Origin: Brevundimonas denitrificans
GTDB taxonomy: Bacteria; Pseudomonadota; Alphaproteobacteria; Caulobacterales; Caulobacteraceae
Assembly (NCBI RefSeq): GCF_030160755.1
Contig: NZ_BSOY01000030.1
Span: 1 to 32,303 of the forward strand
Direction: 5' to 3'
DNA length: 32,303 nucleotides
In this document: positions 23,247 to 32,303 of the stretch, one piece after another
Layout: every line of letters starts with the position of its first letter
Position numbering within the stretch: the stretch's first letter is position 1
Translations under genes and position numbers: made by a program
Notes under the pieces: generated by a model
Told to the model about the DNA's origin: nothing
The model's input: the letters and a program-made list of their open reading frames with translations, nothing else
Database searches by the model: none

Positions 23247-23379
23247 AGCCCCATCCAGCGAGGACACAAATGGGTCGATGATGAAGGCGTTCCAGAGGCG
23301 GCCGTTTACATAACAAGGACTGTGTGGCGCGAAACACAGACAGCGGTTTTCCAACCTCGGCTGTTTCGTGGCCGGTCCC

Positions 23380-26070
23380 TCACCGATCCTTCTCTCGCGC
23401 CTCCCCGCCCCGGGACACCAACGCCGCCTGGGCCGCCGCGAGCCGGGCGATCGGCACCCGGTAGGGGGAGCAGCTGACGTAGTCGAGGCCGACCTCTTCG
23501 CAGAAGGCGATGGAGGCCGGGTCGCCGCCGTGTTCGCCGCAGATGCCCATCTTGATGCCCGGCCGCGCCGCCTCGCCGCGCTCGGCGGCGATGCGGATCA
23601 GGTCGCCGACGCCGTCCTGGTCGAGCCGGACGAAGGGATCGGTCTCGAAGATGCCCTTGTCCATATAGGCCTGCAGGAACCGGCCGGAGTCGTCACGGCT
23701 GATGCCGAAGGTGGTCTGGGTCAGGTCGTTGGTGCCGAAGCTGAAGAACTCGGCGTATTCGGCCAGATCGGCGGCGCGCAGGGCGGCGCGCGGCAGTTCG
23801 ATCATGGTGCCGACGAGGTAGTCGACCCGGTCGTCGGCCTCGGCGAAGACGGCCTCGGCGGTGCGGTCGGTCAGTTCGCGCAGGTATTTCATCTCCAGCC
23901 CGAGGGCGACCAGCGGGTGCATGATCTCGGGGATGGGGGCCTCGGTCGCAGTCTCCTTCACCTCCAGCGCCGCCTCGAGAATGGCGCGGACCTGCATCTC
24001 GTAGATCTCGGGATAGGCGACGCCCAGCCTGCAACCCCGGTGGCCGAGCATGGGGTTGGTCTCGTGCAGCTCCCGGGCCCGGCGCTTCAGCTTGGCGGCG
24101 TCGAGGCCCTGGGTCGCGGCGAGGGCGTCGATCTCCGCGTCCGAATGGGGGATGAATTCGTGCAACGGCGGGTCGAGCAGGCGCACTGTCACCGGCAGGC
24201 CGGCCATGATGGTGAACAGTTCGACGAAGTCGGCCTTCTGGAACGGCGCGATCTTCGCCAGGGCGGCGCGGCGGCCGGCCTCGTCGTCGGCCAGGATCAT
24301 CTCGCGCACGGCGGCGATGCGGGCGTCGTCGAAGAACATGTGTTCGGTGCGGCACAGGCCGATGCCCTCGGCCCCGAAGCCGCGCGCGGTCTTCGCATCC
24401 AGCGGCGTCTCGGCATTGGCGCGGACCCGAAGCCGGCGCACCTTGTCGGCCCAGGCCATGAGGGTCTGGAAGTCGCCGGTCAGTTCGGGCTCGATCATGG
24501 CCACGGCGCCGTCCAGCACCTCGCCCTTCGAACCGTCGATGGTGATGATCTCGCCGGCCTTGAAGGTGCGGCCGCGGGCGGTGAAGGTCCCGGCCTTGTC
24601 GTCGATCGACAGCTCATTGATGCCGCAGACGCACGGGCGACCCATGCCCCGGGCCACCACGGCGGCATGGCTGGTCATGCCGCCCCGGGCGGTCAGGATG
24701 CCGCGCGCCGCGTGCATGCCATGGATGTCCTCGGGCGAGGTCTCCTCGCGCACCAGGATGACGGCGTCGCCGAGCTGGTTCAGCCGCTCGGCCTCGTCGG
24801 CGTCGAAGACGATCTTGCCGGTGGCGGCGCCCGGCGAGGCGGGCAGGCCCGCGGCGACCACGGTGCGCGACGCCCTGGGGTCGAGCGTCGGGTGCAGCAG
24901 CTGGTCCAGGGCCGAGGGCTCGACGCGCGACACCGCCTCCTCTTCCGAGATCACGCCCTCGGCGGCCAGATCCACGGCGATCTTCAGCGCCGACTTGGCG
25001 GTGCGCTTGCCGTTGCGGGTCTGCAGCATCCAGAGCCGGCCCTGTTCGACCGTGAACTCGATGTCCTGCATGTCGCGGTAGTGGCTCTCCAGCCGCCCGA
25101 CGACGTCGACGAATTCGGCGAAGACGACCGGCATGGCCTCTTCCATCGAGGGGGCGGTCTCGCCCATCTCCTCGCGGCCGGCCCGGGTCAGGGACTGGGG
25201 CGTGCGGATGCCGGCCACGACGTCCTCGCCCTGGGCGTTGATCAGGAACTCGCCGTAGAGTTTGGCCTCGCCGGTCGAGGGGTTGCGGGTGAAGGCGACG
25301 CCGGTGGCCGAGGTCTCACCCATGTTGCCGAAGACCATCGACTGCACATTGACCGCCGTGCCCCAGCTCTCGGGGATGTCGTGCATGCGGCGATAGAATT
25401 TGGCCCGGTCGTTCATCCAGCTGGCGAAGACGGCCGAGACGGCGCCCCACAGCTGGTCATGGGGGTCCTGCGGGAAGGGCTGGCCCAGCCGGTCCTCGAC
25501 CACGGCCTTGTAGTCGGCGACGACCTTTTCCCAGTCGGCGGCGGTCAGGTCGGTGTCGATGGTGACGCCCAGCCGGTCCTTGTGGTCATCCAGCACCTCC
25601 TCGAAGTCGTCATGCGACAGGCCGAGGACCACGCTGGAATACATGGTGATGAAGCGGCGGTAGCTGTCGAAGGCGAAGCGCCGGTCGCCGGACAGGGCGG
25701 CGAGCCCCTCGACCGTCTCGTCGTTGAGGCCGAGGTTCAGGACCGTGTCCATCATCCCCGGCATGGAGGCGCGGGCGCCCGAGCGCACCGAGACCAGCAG
25801 GGGGTTCTTCGGGTCGCCAAAGGTCTTGCCGACGACCTGCTCGACCTTCTGGAGGCCGGCGGCGACCTGGTCGGCCAGGGCGTCGGGGTAGGTCTGGCCG
25901 TTGGAATAGTAGTGGACGCAGGCCTCGGTGGTGATGGTGAAGCCGGGGGGCACCGGCAGGCCGAGCGAGGACATCTCGGCCAGGTTCGCGCCCTTGCCGC
26001 CGAGCAGGTTCTTCATCGACGCATCGCCGTCGGCGGAGCCCCCGCCGAAGCCGTACACCCACTGAGTCAT
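23380..26070 (-). CDS. ppdK: Pyruvate, phosphate dikinase
   Basis: An 896-residue enzyme interconverting pyruvate, ATP and phosphate with phosphoenolpyruvate, AMP and pyrophosphate. Domains in order: N-terminal ATP-grasp nucleotide-binding region (KNLLGGKGANLAEMSSLGLP near the start; SVRSGARASMPGMMDTVLNL), the swivelling phosphohistidine domain with the catalytic His468 in GGMTSHAAVVARGMGRPCVCG, and a C-terminal PEP/pyruvate-binding TIM barrel ending with the conserved GICGEHGGDP and Cys in VSCSPYRVPIARLA. Length is normal for the family. ATG 26070 begins MTQWVYGFGGG. The gene stands alone, divergent from ccrM with 372 bp between. A large open frame on the opposite strand over this gene is a GC-driven artefact. 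Confidence 0.97.
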   Translation of the reverse strand: MTQWVYGFGGGSADGDASMKNLLGGKGANLAEMSSLGLPVPPGFTITTEACVHYYSNGQTYPDALADQVAAGLQKVEQVVGKTFGDPKNPLLVSVRSGARASMPGMMDTVLNLGLNDETVEGLAALSGDRRFAFDSYRRFITMYSSVVLGLSHDDFEEVLDDHKDRLGVTIDTDLTAADWEKVVADYKAVVEDRLGQPFPQDPHDQLWGAVSAVFASWMNDRAKFYRRMHDIPESWGTAVNVQSMVFGNMGETSATGVAFTRNPSTGEAKLYGEFLINAQGEDVVAGIRTPQSLTRAGREEMGETAPSMEEAMPVVFAEFVDVVGRLESHYRDMQDIEFTVEQGRLWMLQTRNGKRTAKSALKIAVDLAAEGVISEEEAVSRVEPSALDQLLHPTLDPRASRTVVAAGLPASPGAATGKIVFDADEAERLNQLGDAVILVREETSPEDIHGMHAARGILTARGGMTSHAAVVARGMGRPCVCGINELSIDDKAGTFTARGRTFKAGEIITIDGSKGEVLDGAVAMIEPELTGDFQTLMAWADKVRRLRVRANAETPLDAKTARGFGAEGIGLCRTEHMFFDDARIAAVREMILADDEAGRRAALAKIAPFQKADFVELFTIMAGLPVTVRLLDPPLHEFIPHSDAEIDALAATQGLDAAKLKRRARELHETNPMLGHRGCRLGVAYPEIYEMQVRAILEAALEVKETATEAPIPEIMHPLVALGLEMKYLRELTDRTAEAVFAEADDRVDYLVGTMIELPRAALRAADLAEYAEFFSFGTNDLTQTTFGISRDDSGRFLQAYMDKGIFETDPFVRLDQDGVGDLIRIAAERGEAARPGIKMGICGEHGGDPASIAFCEEVGLDYVSCSPYRVPIARLAAAQAALVSRGGEAREKDR

Positions 26071-26210
26071 CGCCTGGTCCCTGAGCCCTGATCGTATCCG
26101 GCCTGACTAACGTGCTGCGCCCGCGAAGGCGAGGCCGGGGCCGTAACAAAGCGTGAGCGGATGTGGCGGTTCCGGTGCGTAGGGGAGCAGGCAAGCGACG
26201 CGGGCGATAC

Positions 26211-26363
26211 CGTCTCCTCCCTCTTCGCGCAGCGAATGGGGAGGGGGACCGCGAAGCCGCGGAGGGGCGCCGGTCCGTGTTCGCTGTTTCCCCCCTCCAC
26301 CCCCCGCGCTGAGTCGCGCGGGCGGTCCCCCTCCCCATCGCCTGCGGCGACAGGGAGGAGACG
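26211..26363. repeat. 153-bp palindromic element with 12-bp terminal inverted repeats
   Basis: The outer ends CGTCTCCTCCCT (26211-26222) and AGGGAGGAGACG (26352-26363) are perfect inverted repeats. Inside, ATGGGGAGGGGGACCGC (26236-26252) pairs perfectly with 26322-26338. GGAGGGG (26261-26267) pairs with CCCCTCC (26292-26298). Small hairpins of the TCGC/GCGA type sit in each arm (26225-26235 and 26338-26350). It lies between divergent ppdK and ccrM and resembles REP/BIME-like or non-autonomous interspersed palindromes of GC-rich alphaproteobacteria. Short frames reading through it are rich in Arg, Pro and Gly and are not genes. Confidence 0.8.
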
Positions 26364-26365
26364 AG

Positions 26366-27522
<1,157 letters not shown>

Positions 27523-27585
27523 GCGGAAACGGACGCTGAAACCGCTGTAACCCTCACAGTTTCCACAGCAAATATCGCCGTTTCG

Positions 27586-27610
27586 GGAACTTCGCAGATG
27601 CGGTATGGTT
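27586..27610 (+). promoter_or_regulatory. Candidate EcfG/SigT-type general stress promoter
   Basis: GGAAC (27586-27590) and GGTT (27607-27610) are separated by 16 nt, close to the GGAAC-N16/17-cGTT promoter of alphaproteobacterial EcfG sigma factors. The glycosyltransferase ATG is 43 nt downstream. One -10 position differs from the consensus. Confidence 0.5.
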
Positions 27611-27653
27611 GAATATCACGCCGTCCCCTCCCCGGGACGTCGGGAGCTCGGCC

Positions 27654-28769
27654 ATGAAGATCGCGCAAGTCACGCCGCTGTACGAAGCCGTGCCGCCGAA
27701 ACTGTACGGCGGCACCGAACGCGTCGTCGCCCACCTGACCGACGCCCTGGTCGATCTCGGGCATGACGTCACCCTGTTCGCCAGCGCCGACGCCGAAACC
27801 CGGGCGCGCCTGGTGCCGGTTCGGGATCAGGCCATCCGGCTGGACCCCGCGCCGCTGAAGTCCGACCTCGCCGCCCATATGACCATGCTGTCCGAAGTGC
27901 TGAAGCGCGTCGATGATTTCGACGTGATCCATTTCCACACCGACATGATCCACTTCCCCTTCTTCTCGCGCTGCGCCGACAAGACCATCACCACCCTGCA
28001 CGGGCGGCTGGACCTCAAGGATCTGCCCGGCGTCTATGAACGGTGGAGCGAGTTCGGCCTTGTCTCCATCTCGGACGACCAGCGCCGGCCCCTGCCCCTC
28101 GCCAGCTGGAAGGCGACGGTGCACCACGGCATGCCGGGCGACCTGTACAGATTCTCCCCGAAGTCCGGGGGCTACCTGGCCTTCCTCGGCCGCATCTCGC
28201 CCGAGAAGCGGCCCGACCGCGCCATCGAGATCGCCACCAAGCTGAACAAACCGCTGAAGATCGCGGCCAAGGTCGACGCCGCGGACAAGGTCTATTGGGA
28301 GACCGTCATCAAGCCGATGGTCGAGGGCAATCCGCTGGTCGAATTCGTCGGCGAGATCGGCGACCATCAGAAGTCCGCCTTCCTCGGCGGGGCCGAGGCG
28401 CTGCTGTTCCCGATCGACTGGCCCGAGCCGTTCGGCCTGGTCATGATCGAGGCCATGGCCTGCGGCACGCCGGTCGTGGCCTTCCGCTGCGGCTCGACGC
28501 CGGAAGTCATCGAGGACGGCGAAACCGGCTTTCTGGTCGACACGCTGGAACAGGCCGTCGCCGCGGCCGGCCGCGCTCACCTGCTGGATCGACAGGCGAT
28601 CCGCGCCCGGTTCGACCTGCGGTTCTCGGCCACGGCCATGGCCCGGCGGTATCTGGACGTCTACGGCGACCTGCTGGCGAAGCGGCCGTTTGCGGAGGAG
28701 CCGGTCGCCGACTTCGTGACGCCGCTCCGACCGTTCGAGGACAGTAGCTTCGCGGCCGCCAACCTCTGA
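27654..28769 (+). CDS. Glycosyltransferase family 4 protein
   Basis: A 371-residue GT-B fold glycosyltransferase. The N-terminal half begins MKIAQVTPLYEAVPPKLYGGTERVV, with the glycine-rich acceptor-side loop (YGGTER). The C-terminal half has the nucleotide-sugar site: FLGRISPEKRPDRAIEIA, then the EX7E motif EPFGLVMIE (Glu258, Glu266), followed by AMACGTPVVAFRCGSTPEVI. ATG 27654 has GGGAG about 7 nt upstream; an in-frame TTG at 27609 falls inside the candidate stress promoter and is unlikely. A debranching-type glucosidase gene follows by 85 bp, suggesting a two-gene unit for an alpha-glucan or osmoprotectant, possibly induced under general stress. The actual sugar donor and acceptor cannot be read from the sequence. 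Confidence 0.9.
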   Translation: MKIAQVTPLYEAVPPKLYGGTERVVAHLTDALVDLGHDVTLFASADAETRARLVPVRDQAIRLDPAPLKSDLAAHMTMLSEVLKRVDDFDVIHFHTDMIHFPFFSRCADKTITTLHGRLDLKDLPGVYERWSEFGLVSISDDQRRPLPLASWKATVHHGMPGDLYRFSPKSGGYLAFLGRISPEKRPDRAIEIATKLNKPLKIAAKVDAADKVYWETVIKPMVEGNPLVEFVGEIGDHQKSAFLGGAEALLFPIDWPEPFGLVMIEAMACGTPVVAFRCGSTPEVIEDGETGFLVDTLEQAVAAAGRAHLLDRQAIRARFDLRFSATAMARRYLDVYGDLLAKRPFAEEPVADFVTPLRPFEDSSFAAANL

Positions 28770-28854
28770 TCGGCGCCCGATGAACGGGATGCGGCCCTCA
28801 AGCGTTCGCATTTGCACGCCAGTCTGACGCCGTCAGCCGCCTCCGGGAGCCCCC

Positions 28855-31002
28855 ATGGACGACGCCTATTCGGTCCAGACCACCGCCGCCGACGCCGGCG
28901 AAGCCGACGGCCTGGAACGGCTGATGGCGCTCAAGGACGGCGACACCTTCCTGGTGGCCGACGGCTGGGGCGACATGAAGGGCGGGGCGGACGGCCTGTT
29001 CATCCACGATACCCGCGTCCTGTCGCGTCTGGTCCTGACGGTGGGGCAGGCGAGACCGTCGCGGCTGAGTTCAGGCGTCAGCCAGGACAATGTCTATTTC
29101 ACCTGCCATTCGACCAATCGCCCCCTGCCCCCGATGGGCGGGCGGTCCGCGCCCGCGGGCGTGCTGCATATCGAGCGGCGGCGCTTCGTCCGGGACCGGC
29201 GGATGTTCGAGCGGGTGCGGATGGCCAACCACGGCGTCGAGGACGTGCTGCTGCCCCTGGCGATCGATTTCGCCGCCGACTTCGCCGACATCTTCCAGGT
29301 GCGCGGCACCCGGCGCGAACAGCGCGGGACCCTCGCGGCGCCGGCGCACGACGGCCGGCGCGTGACCTTCGCCTATGACGGGCTGGACGAGGTCCGGCGC
29401 ACCAGCTGCCTGGCCTTCTCGGAACCGCCCGCCCGGCTCAGCGGATCGCGCGCGGAATTCATGTTCAGCCTGCCCAAGGGCAAGCGCTGCGACCTCTATG
29501 TCGAATGCGGCTCCGAGCTCTGCGATCAGCCGGACGAGGCCCGGTTCCGGTTGAACGCCGTGGCCGCGCGGCTGGCCATGCGCACCCGCCGGCGGCGCGG
29601 CGCATCGCTGCGGGGGCCGCGCAGTCCGCGTTTCAACGACTGGCTGGACCAGAGCCGCGCCGACGTCGCCCTGCTGACCACCGACCTGCCCACCGGCCCC
29701 TACCCCTATGCGGGCGTGCCGTGGTTCTCGACGCCGTTCGGGCGGGACGGGATCATCACCGCCTGGCAGATGCTCTGGCTCGACCCGTCGCTGGCCAAGG
29801 GCGTGCTGACCTACCTCGCCATGCGACAGGCGACCGAATTCTCGGCCTTCCAGGACTCGGCGCCGGGCAAAATCATGCACGAGACCCGCGGCGGCGAGAT
29901 GAGCGCCCTCGGGGAGGTGCCGTTCGGCCTCTATTACGGCGGGGTCGACACCACCTGCCTGTTCGTGGCCCTCGCGGGAGCCTATGCCCGGCGGACCGGC
30001 GACTTCGACCTGATCCGGACCCTCTGGCCCAATCTGATCGCCGCCGTCAGCTGGATGAAGGACCATGGCGACGTCAACGGCGACGGCCTGATCGGCTATC
30101 AGCGTGGCGCCGAGACGGGATTGTCCAACCAGGGCTGGAAGGATTCCGAGGACTCCATCTTCCACACCGACGGCCGCTTCCCGAAGGGGCCCATCGCCCT
30201 GCTGGAGGTGCAGGGCTACGCCTACGCCGCCTGGCGGGCGATGGCCGATCTGGCGGCTACGCTGGGCGACGAGCGGCAGGCGGAATGGGCGGGGCAGGCC
30301 GAGCGGGTCCGGGCTCTGGTCGAGGACCGTTTCTGGATGGAGGACGAGGGCTTCTACGCCATCGCCCTCGACGGCGACGGGGCGCAGTGCCGGTCAATCG
30401 GCTCCAACGCCGGCCATCTGCTGTTCACCGGCCTGCCGTCGGCGGAGCGGGCGAAGCGGGTGACGAAGCGGCTGCTGGGCGCGGAGTTCCGGTCGGGCTG
30501 GGGCGTGCGGACGCTGGCGACCGGTCAGGCCCGGTTCAACCCGATGAGCTATCACAACGGCTCGGTCTGGCCGCACGACACCGCCATGGCGGCGGCGGGC
30601 ATGGCGCGCTACGGCGAGCGCCGGGCGGTGGCCCTGCTGCTGGGCGAGATCTATGCGGCGGCGGCGCATTTCCACCTGCGCCTGCCCGAACTGTTCTGCG
30701 GCTTCGAGCGCAATACCGGCGAGCCGCCGATCGCCTATCCGGTCGCCTGTCTGCCCCAGGCCTGGGCGGCTGGGTCGGTGTTCCTGATGCTGCAGTCGGC
30801 GCTGGGGATCGGCATCGACGCCATCGCCGGGACGGTGGAGATCGACGACCCGGTCCTGCCCGCGGGCATCGACCGGCTGAACATCACCAACCTGCAGGTC
30901 GGCGACGGCAGGGTGGATCTGGCGTTCCAGCAGATGGGCAACCACACGGTGGTCATCCCCCTGCGCCGGGACGGGCCGGTGTCGGTCCGCACGGTTCGCT
31001 AG
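28855..31002 (+). CDS. Amylo-alpha-1,6-glucosidase / glycogen debranching-type enzyme
   Basis: A 715-residue enzyme with two parts: an N-terminal beta-rich glycogen-debranching N-domain (residues about 20-210, starting LERLMALKDGDTFLVADGWG and FIHDTRVLSRLVL) and a C-terminal alpha/alpha barrel of the glucosidase type. Barrel motifs include PYPYAGVPWFSTPFGRDGII (about 282-301), the catalytic-region NQGWKDSEDSI (about 425-435) and NPMSYHNGSVWPHDTAMAA (about 561-580). It would remove alpha-1,6-linked glucose or a related linkage from a glucan. The start ATG follows GGGAGCC. It lies 85 bp after the glycosyltransferase and probably shares its promoter. Its stop TAG overlaps the stop of convergent mutY within CTAG. 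Exact substrate is unknown. Confidence 0.92.
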   Translation: MDDAYSVQTTAADAGEADGLERLMALKDGDTFLVADGWGDMKGGADGLFIHDTRVLSRLVLTVGQARPSRLSSGVSQDNVYFTCHSTNRPLPPMGGRSAPAGVLHIERRRFVRDRRMFERVRMANHGVEDVLLPLAIDFAADFADIFQVRGTRREQRGTLAAPAHDGRRVTFAYDGLDEVRRTSCLAFSEPPARLSGSRAEFMFSLPKGKRCDLYVECGSELCDQPDEARFRLNAVAARLAMRTRRRRGASLRGPRSPRFNDWLDQSRADVALLTTDLPTGPYPYAGVPWFSTPFGRDGIITAWQMLWLDPSLAKGVLTYLAMRQATEFSAFQDSAPGKIMHETRGGEMSALGEVPFGLYYGGVDTTCLFVALAGAYARRTGDFDLIRTLWPNLIAAVSWMKDHGDVNGDGLIGYQRGAETGLSNQGWKDSEDSIFHTDGRFPKGPIALLEVQGYAYAAWRAMADLAATLGDERQAEWAGQAERVRALVEDRFWMEDEGFYAIALDGDGAQCRSIGSNAGHLLFTGLPSAERAKRVTKRLLGAEFRSGWGVRTLATGQARFNPMSYHNGSVWPHDTAMAAAGMARYGERRAVALLLGEIYAAAAHFHLRLPELFCGFERNTGEPPIAYPVACLPQAWAAGSVFLMLQSALGIGIDAIAGTVEIDDPVLPAGIDRLNITNLQVGDGRVDLAFQQMGNHTVVIPLRRDGPVSVRTVR

Positions 31003-32015
31003 GCCAGACCTCGCTCCAGCGCCTTGCGGAAGACGGTCGGGAGGGCGGCCAGCGCCGCGTCGGGATCGGTCCAGAGGAAGTCGCCCGCCCCGGTCGCCGT
31101 CCGCACGGTCAGCGTCAGCGAGAAATGGGTGAAGACGTGCTCGATCGCGCCCGCCTCGCGCCAGTCCGCGGCGACGGGCGGCGCGGCGTCGGCCTGGGAC
31201 ACGCTCCAGTCCGAGGTCGGCAGCCCCGTCATCCCGCCCAGTAGCCCCTTGTCCGGACGCCGCACCAGCGCCACCCGTCCCTCTTCATCGCGCAGCACCC
31301 AGGCGATGCCGGTGCGGTGGGGACGGTCGGCCTTCTTCGCCTTCAGCGGCCAGCGCCCGGGCTGGCCCGAAGCGTAGCCGGCGCACCATACGGTCAGCGG
31401 GCAGGCTCCGCACAGGGGCGCGCCGGGACGGCAGACGGTGGCGCCGAGATCCATCAGGGCCTGGGGCCAGTCGCCGGGACGGTCGTCGGCGACGAGGGTG
31501 GCGGCCAGCCGTTTCAGTTCCGGTTTGGCGGCCGGCAGCGGCGTCTCGACCGCGAACAGGCGCGCCATGACCCGTTCGACATTGCCGTCGACGACATTGG
31601 CGGGCCGACCGAAGGCGATGGCGGCCACGGCGGCGGCGGTATAGGCGCCGACCCCCGGCAGAGCCAGCAGTCCGGCCTCTGTGTCGGGAAACACGCCGCC
31701 GTGGTCGTTCGCCACGGCGCGGGCGCAGGCCAGCAGGTTGCGGGCCCGGGCGTAGTAGCCGAGCCCCGCCCAGGCGGCCATGACGTCGCCGTCTTCCGCC
31801 GCGGCCAGATCCGCCACCGTCGGCCAGCGGGCGGTGAAGGCCTCGAAATACGGCGCCGCGTGCGCGGTGGTGGTCTGCTGCAGCATCACCTCGGACAGCC
31901 AGACCTTGTAGGGATCGGGCCGCGGCGATCCCGGCGGCGCGCGCCAGGTCAGGCTGCGCCCATGGGCGTCGTACCAGTCCAGCAGGGCGGCTCGGAGAAC
32001 GGAGACGGGGCGCAT
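30999..32015 (-). CDS. mutY: A/G-specific adenine DNA glycosylase MutY
   Basis: A 338-residue base-excision repair enzyme that removes adenine mispaired with 8-oxoguanine. Motifs in order: VMLQQTTTAHAAPYFEAFTA near the N-terminus, WAGLGYYARARNLLACA, the helix-hairpin-helix LPGVGAYTAAAVAAIAFGRP with the catalytic Asp in NVVDGNVERV, and the [4Fe-4S] cluster ligands C-x6-C-x2-C-x5-C (CRPGAPLCGACPLTVWC). The C-terminal NUDIX-like domain (about 225-335) checks the 8-oxoG strand. ATG 32015 is only 21 bp from the divergent DUF721 gene. The two are neighbours in many alphaproteobacteria. Confidence 0.96.
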   Translation of the reverse strand: MRPVSVLRAALLDWYDAHGRSLTWRAPPGSPRPDPYKVWLSEVMLQQTTTAHAAPYFEAFTARWPTVADLAAAEDGDVMAAWAGLGYYARARNLLACARAVANDHGGVFPDTEAGLLALPGVGAYTAAAVAAIAFGRPANVVDGNVERVMARLFAVETPLPAAKPELKRLAATLVADDRPGDWPQALMDLGATVCRPGAPLCGACPLTVWCAGYASGQPGRWPLKAKKADRPHRTGIAWVLRDEEGRVALVRRPDKGLLGGMTGLPTSDWSVSQADAAPPVAADWREAGAIEHVFTHFSLTLTVRTATGAGDFLWTDPDAALAALPTVFRKALERGLA

Positions 32016-32036
32016 CGTCCGCGCTATAGACCGGAA

Positions 32037-32303
32037 ATGCGCCGCACGCTGCCCACAGACGCCGAGGCCCGCGAAATCCTGTCGCGCCGACGCACGCGTC
32101 CGGCGCCGCGCCCGACTCCCAGGGCCGGGCGGGCGTTGCAGGCGCTGATCAAGGAGCTGGACGGCAAGTTCGGACGCGGGGCGGCCGCGCTGGAACCCCG
32201 CTGGCGTGAGATCGTCGGCGACCGGCTGGCGCGGGTGACGCGGCCGCAGAAGCTGACCAAGGGCCGGGGCGGCGCCGGCGGGACGCTGGAGCTGCGCGTG
32301 GCC
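32037..32303 (+). CDS. DUF721 / DciA-family protein, N-terminal part (runs off right edge)
   Basis: An open frame of 89 codons from ATG 32037 to the window edge, without a stop, so the C-terminus is missing. The first part is Arg/Pro-rich (MRRTLPTDAEAREILSRRRT), followed by a DUF721-like domain: LEPRWREIVGDRLARVTRPQ then TLELRVA. DUF721 proteins related to DciA load the replicative helicase DnaB in bacteria lacking DnaC. That role here is inferred from the family motif W-x-x-IVG-x-x-LA-x-x-T-x-P. It is divergent from mutY with a 21-bp spacer and would need a very short leader or leaderless start. Confidence 0.85.
   Translation, partial: MRRTLPTDAEAREILSRRRTRPAPRPTPRAGRALQALIKELDGKFGRGAAALEPRWREIVGDRLARVTRPQKLTKGRGGAGGTLELRVA

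Noticed and set aside
23368..26091. Very long open frame (about 900 codons) on the plus strand opposite ppdK
   Set aside because: It is the complement of a clear PPDK gene, is rich in Gly/Val/Leu/Arg/His from GC bias, and has no recognisable domain or ribosome site.
27556..27566. DnaA box near TTTCCACAG downstream of ccrM
   Set aside because: Too many mismatches to TTATCCACA and only a single copy.

Overview
This is a high-GC bacterial window, almost certainly from an alphaproteobacterium of the Caulobacterales (Brevundimonas/Caulobacter-like). The evidence is the gene content: a CcrM-type GANTC methyltransferase with a CtrA-like box upstream, MASE1 histidine kinase, L25 with a long acidic tail, PPDK, and Caulobacter-style GCTANA -10 elements. 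The genus is inferred; no rRNA or tRNA gene is present to fix it. Most of the window is chromosomal housekeeping DNA. I see no CRISPR array, prophage, insertion sequence or tRNA.

Layout. 1-2.7 kb (minus strand): the N-terminal part of a secreted Pro/Ala-rich protein, a MASE1 sensor kinase and thiE. 2.75-4.3 kb (plus): an iron-storage pair, bfd (bacterioferritin-associated ferredoxin) and bfr (bacterioferritin), each with its own promoter and palindromes, then a small membrane protein. 4.4-5.9 kb: efp, an inverted array of degenerate 7-nt repeats plus a terminator, then suhB. 5.9-6.6 kb: a 680-bp region without a convincing gene but with a minus-strand terminator. 6.6-11.4 kb: a membrane-anchored TPR protein facing recN and bamD. 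11.6-15.3 kb: prs, a lipoprotein, rplY and pth.

15.3-18.9 kb is the most accessory-looking block: two tandem exported DUF4139 proteins, one carrying two TonB-receptor-like VVVTGSR motifs, divergent from a PCuAC-type copper-chaperone lipoprotein. This block sits between rplY-pth and ychF, which are neighbours in many bacteria. 19-23.2 kb: ychF, an exported protein made of two similar halves, a small lipoprotein, an 87-aa protein and an outer-membrane beta-barrel protein. 23.4-26.1 kb: ppdK (minus). 26.1-27.5 kb: a long palindromic repeat element, then ccrM with a CtrA-like box between two GANTC sites. 27.6-31 kb: a glycosyltransferase and a glycogen-debranching-type glucosidase behind a candidate EcfG (general stress) promoter. 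31-32.3 kb: mutY, divergent from the start of a DUF721/DciA gene that runs off the right edge.

I did not find a complete new defence or biosynthetic system. The best leads are the DUF4139/PCuAC block with its TonB-box-like motifs, the inverted heptad array after efp, the palindromic element beside ccrM, the two-halved exported protein at 20.2-21.7 kb, and the orphan minus-strand terminator in the 5.9-6.6 kb gap. All motif calls were made by eye.
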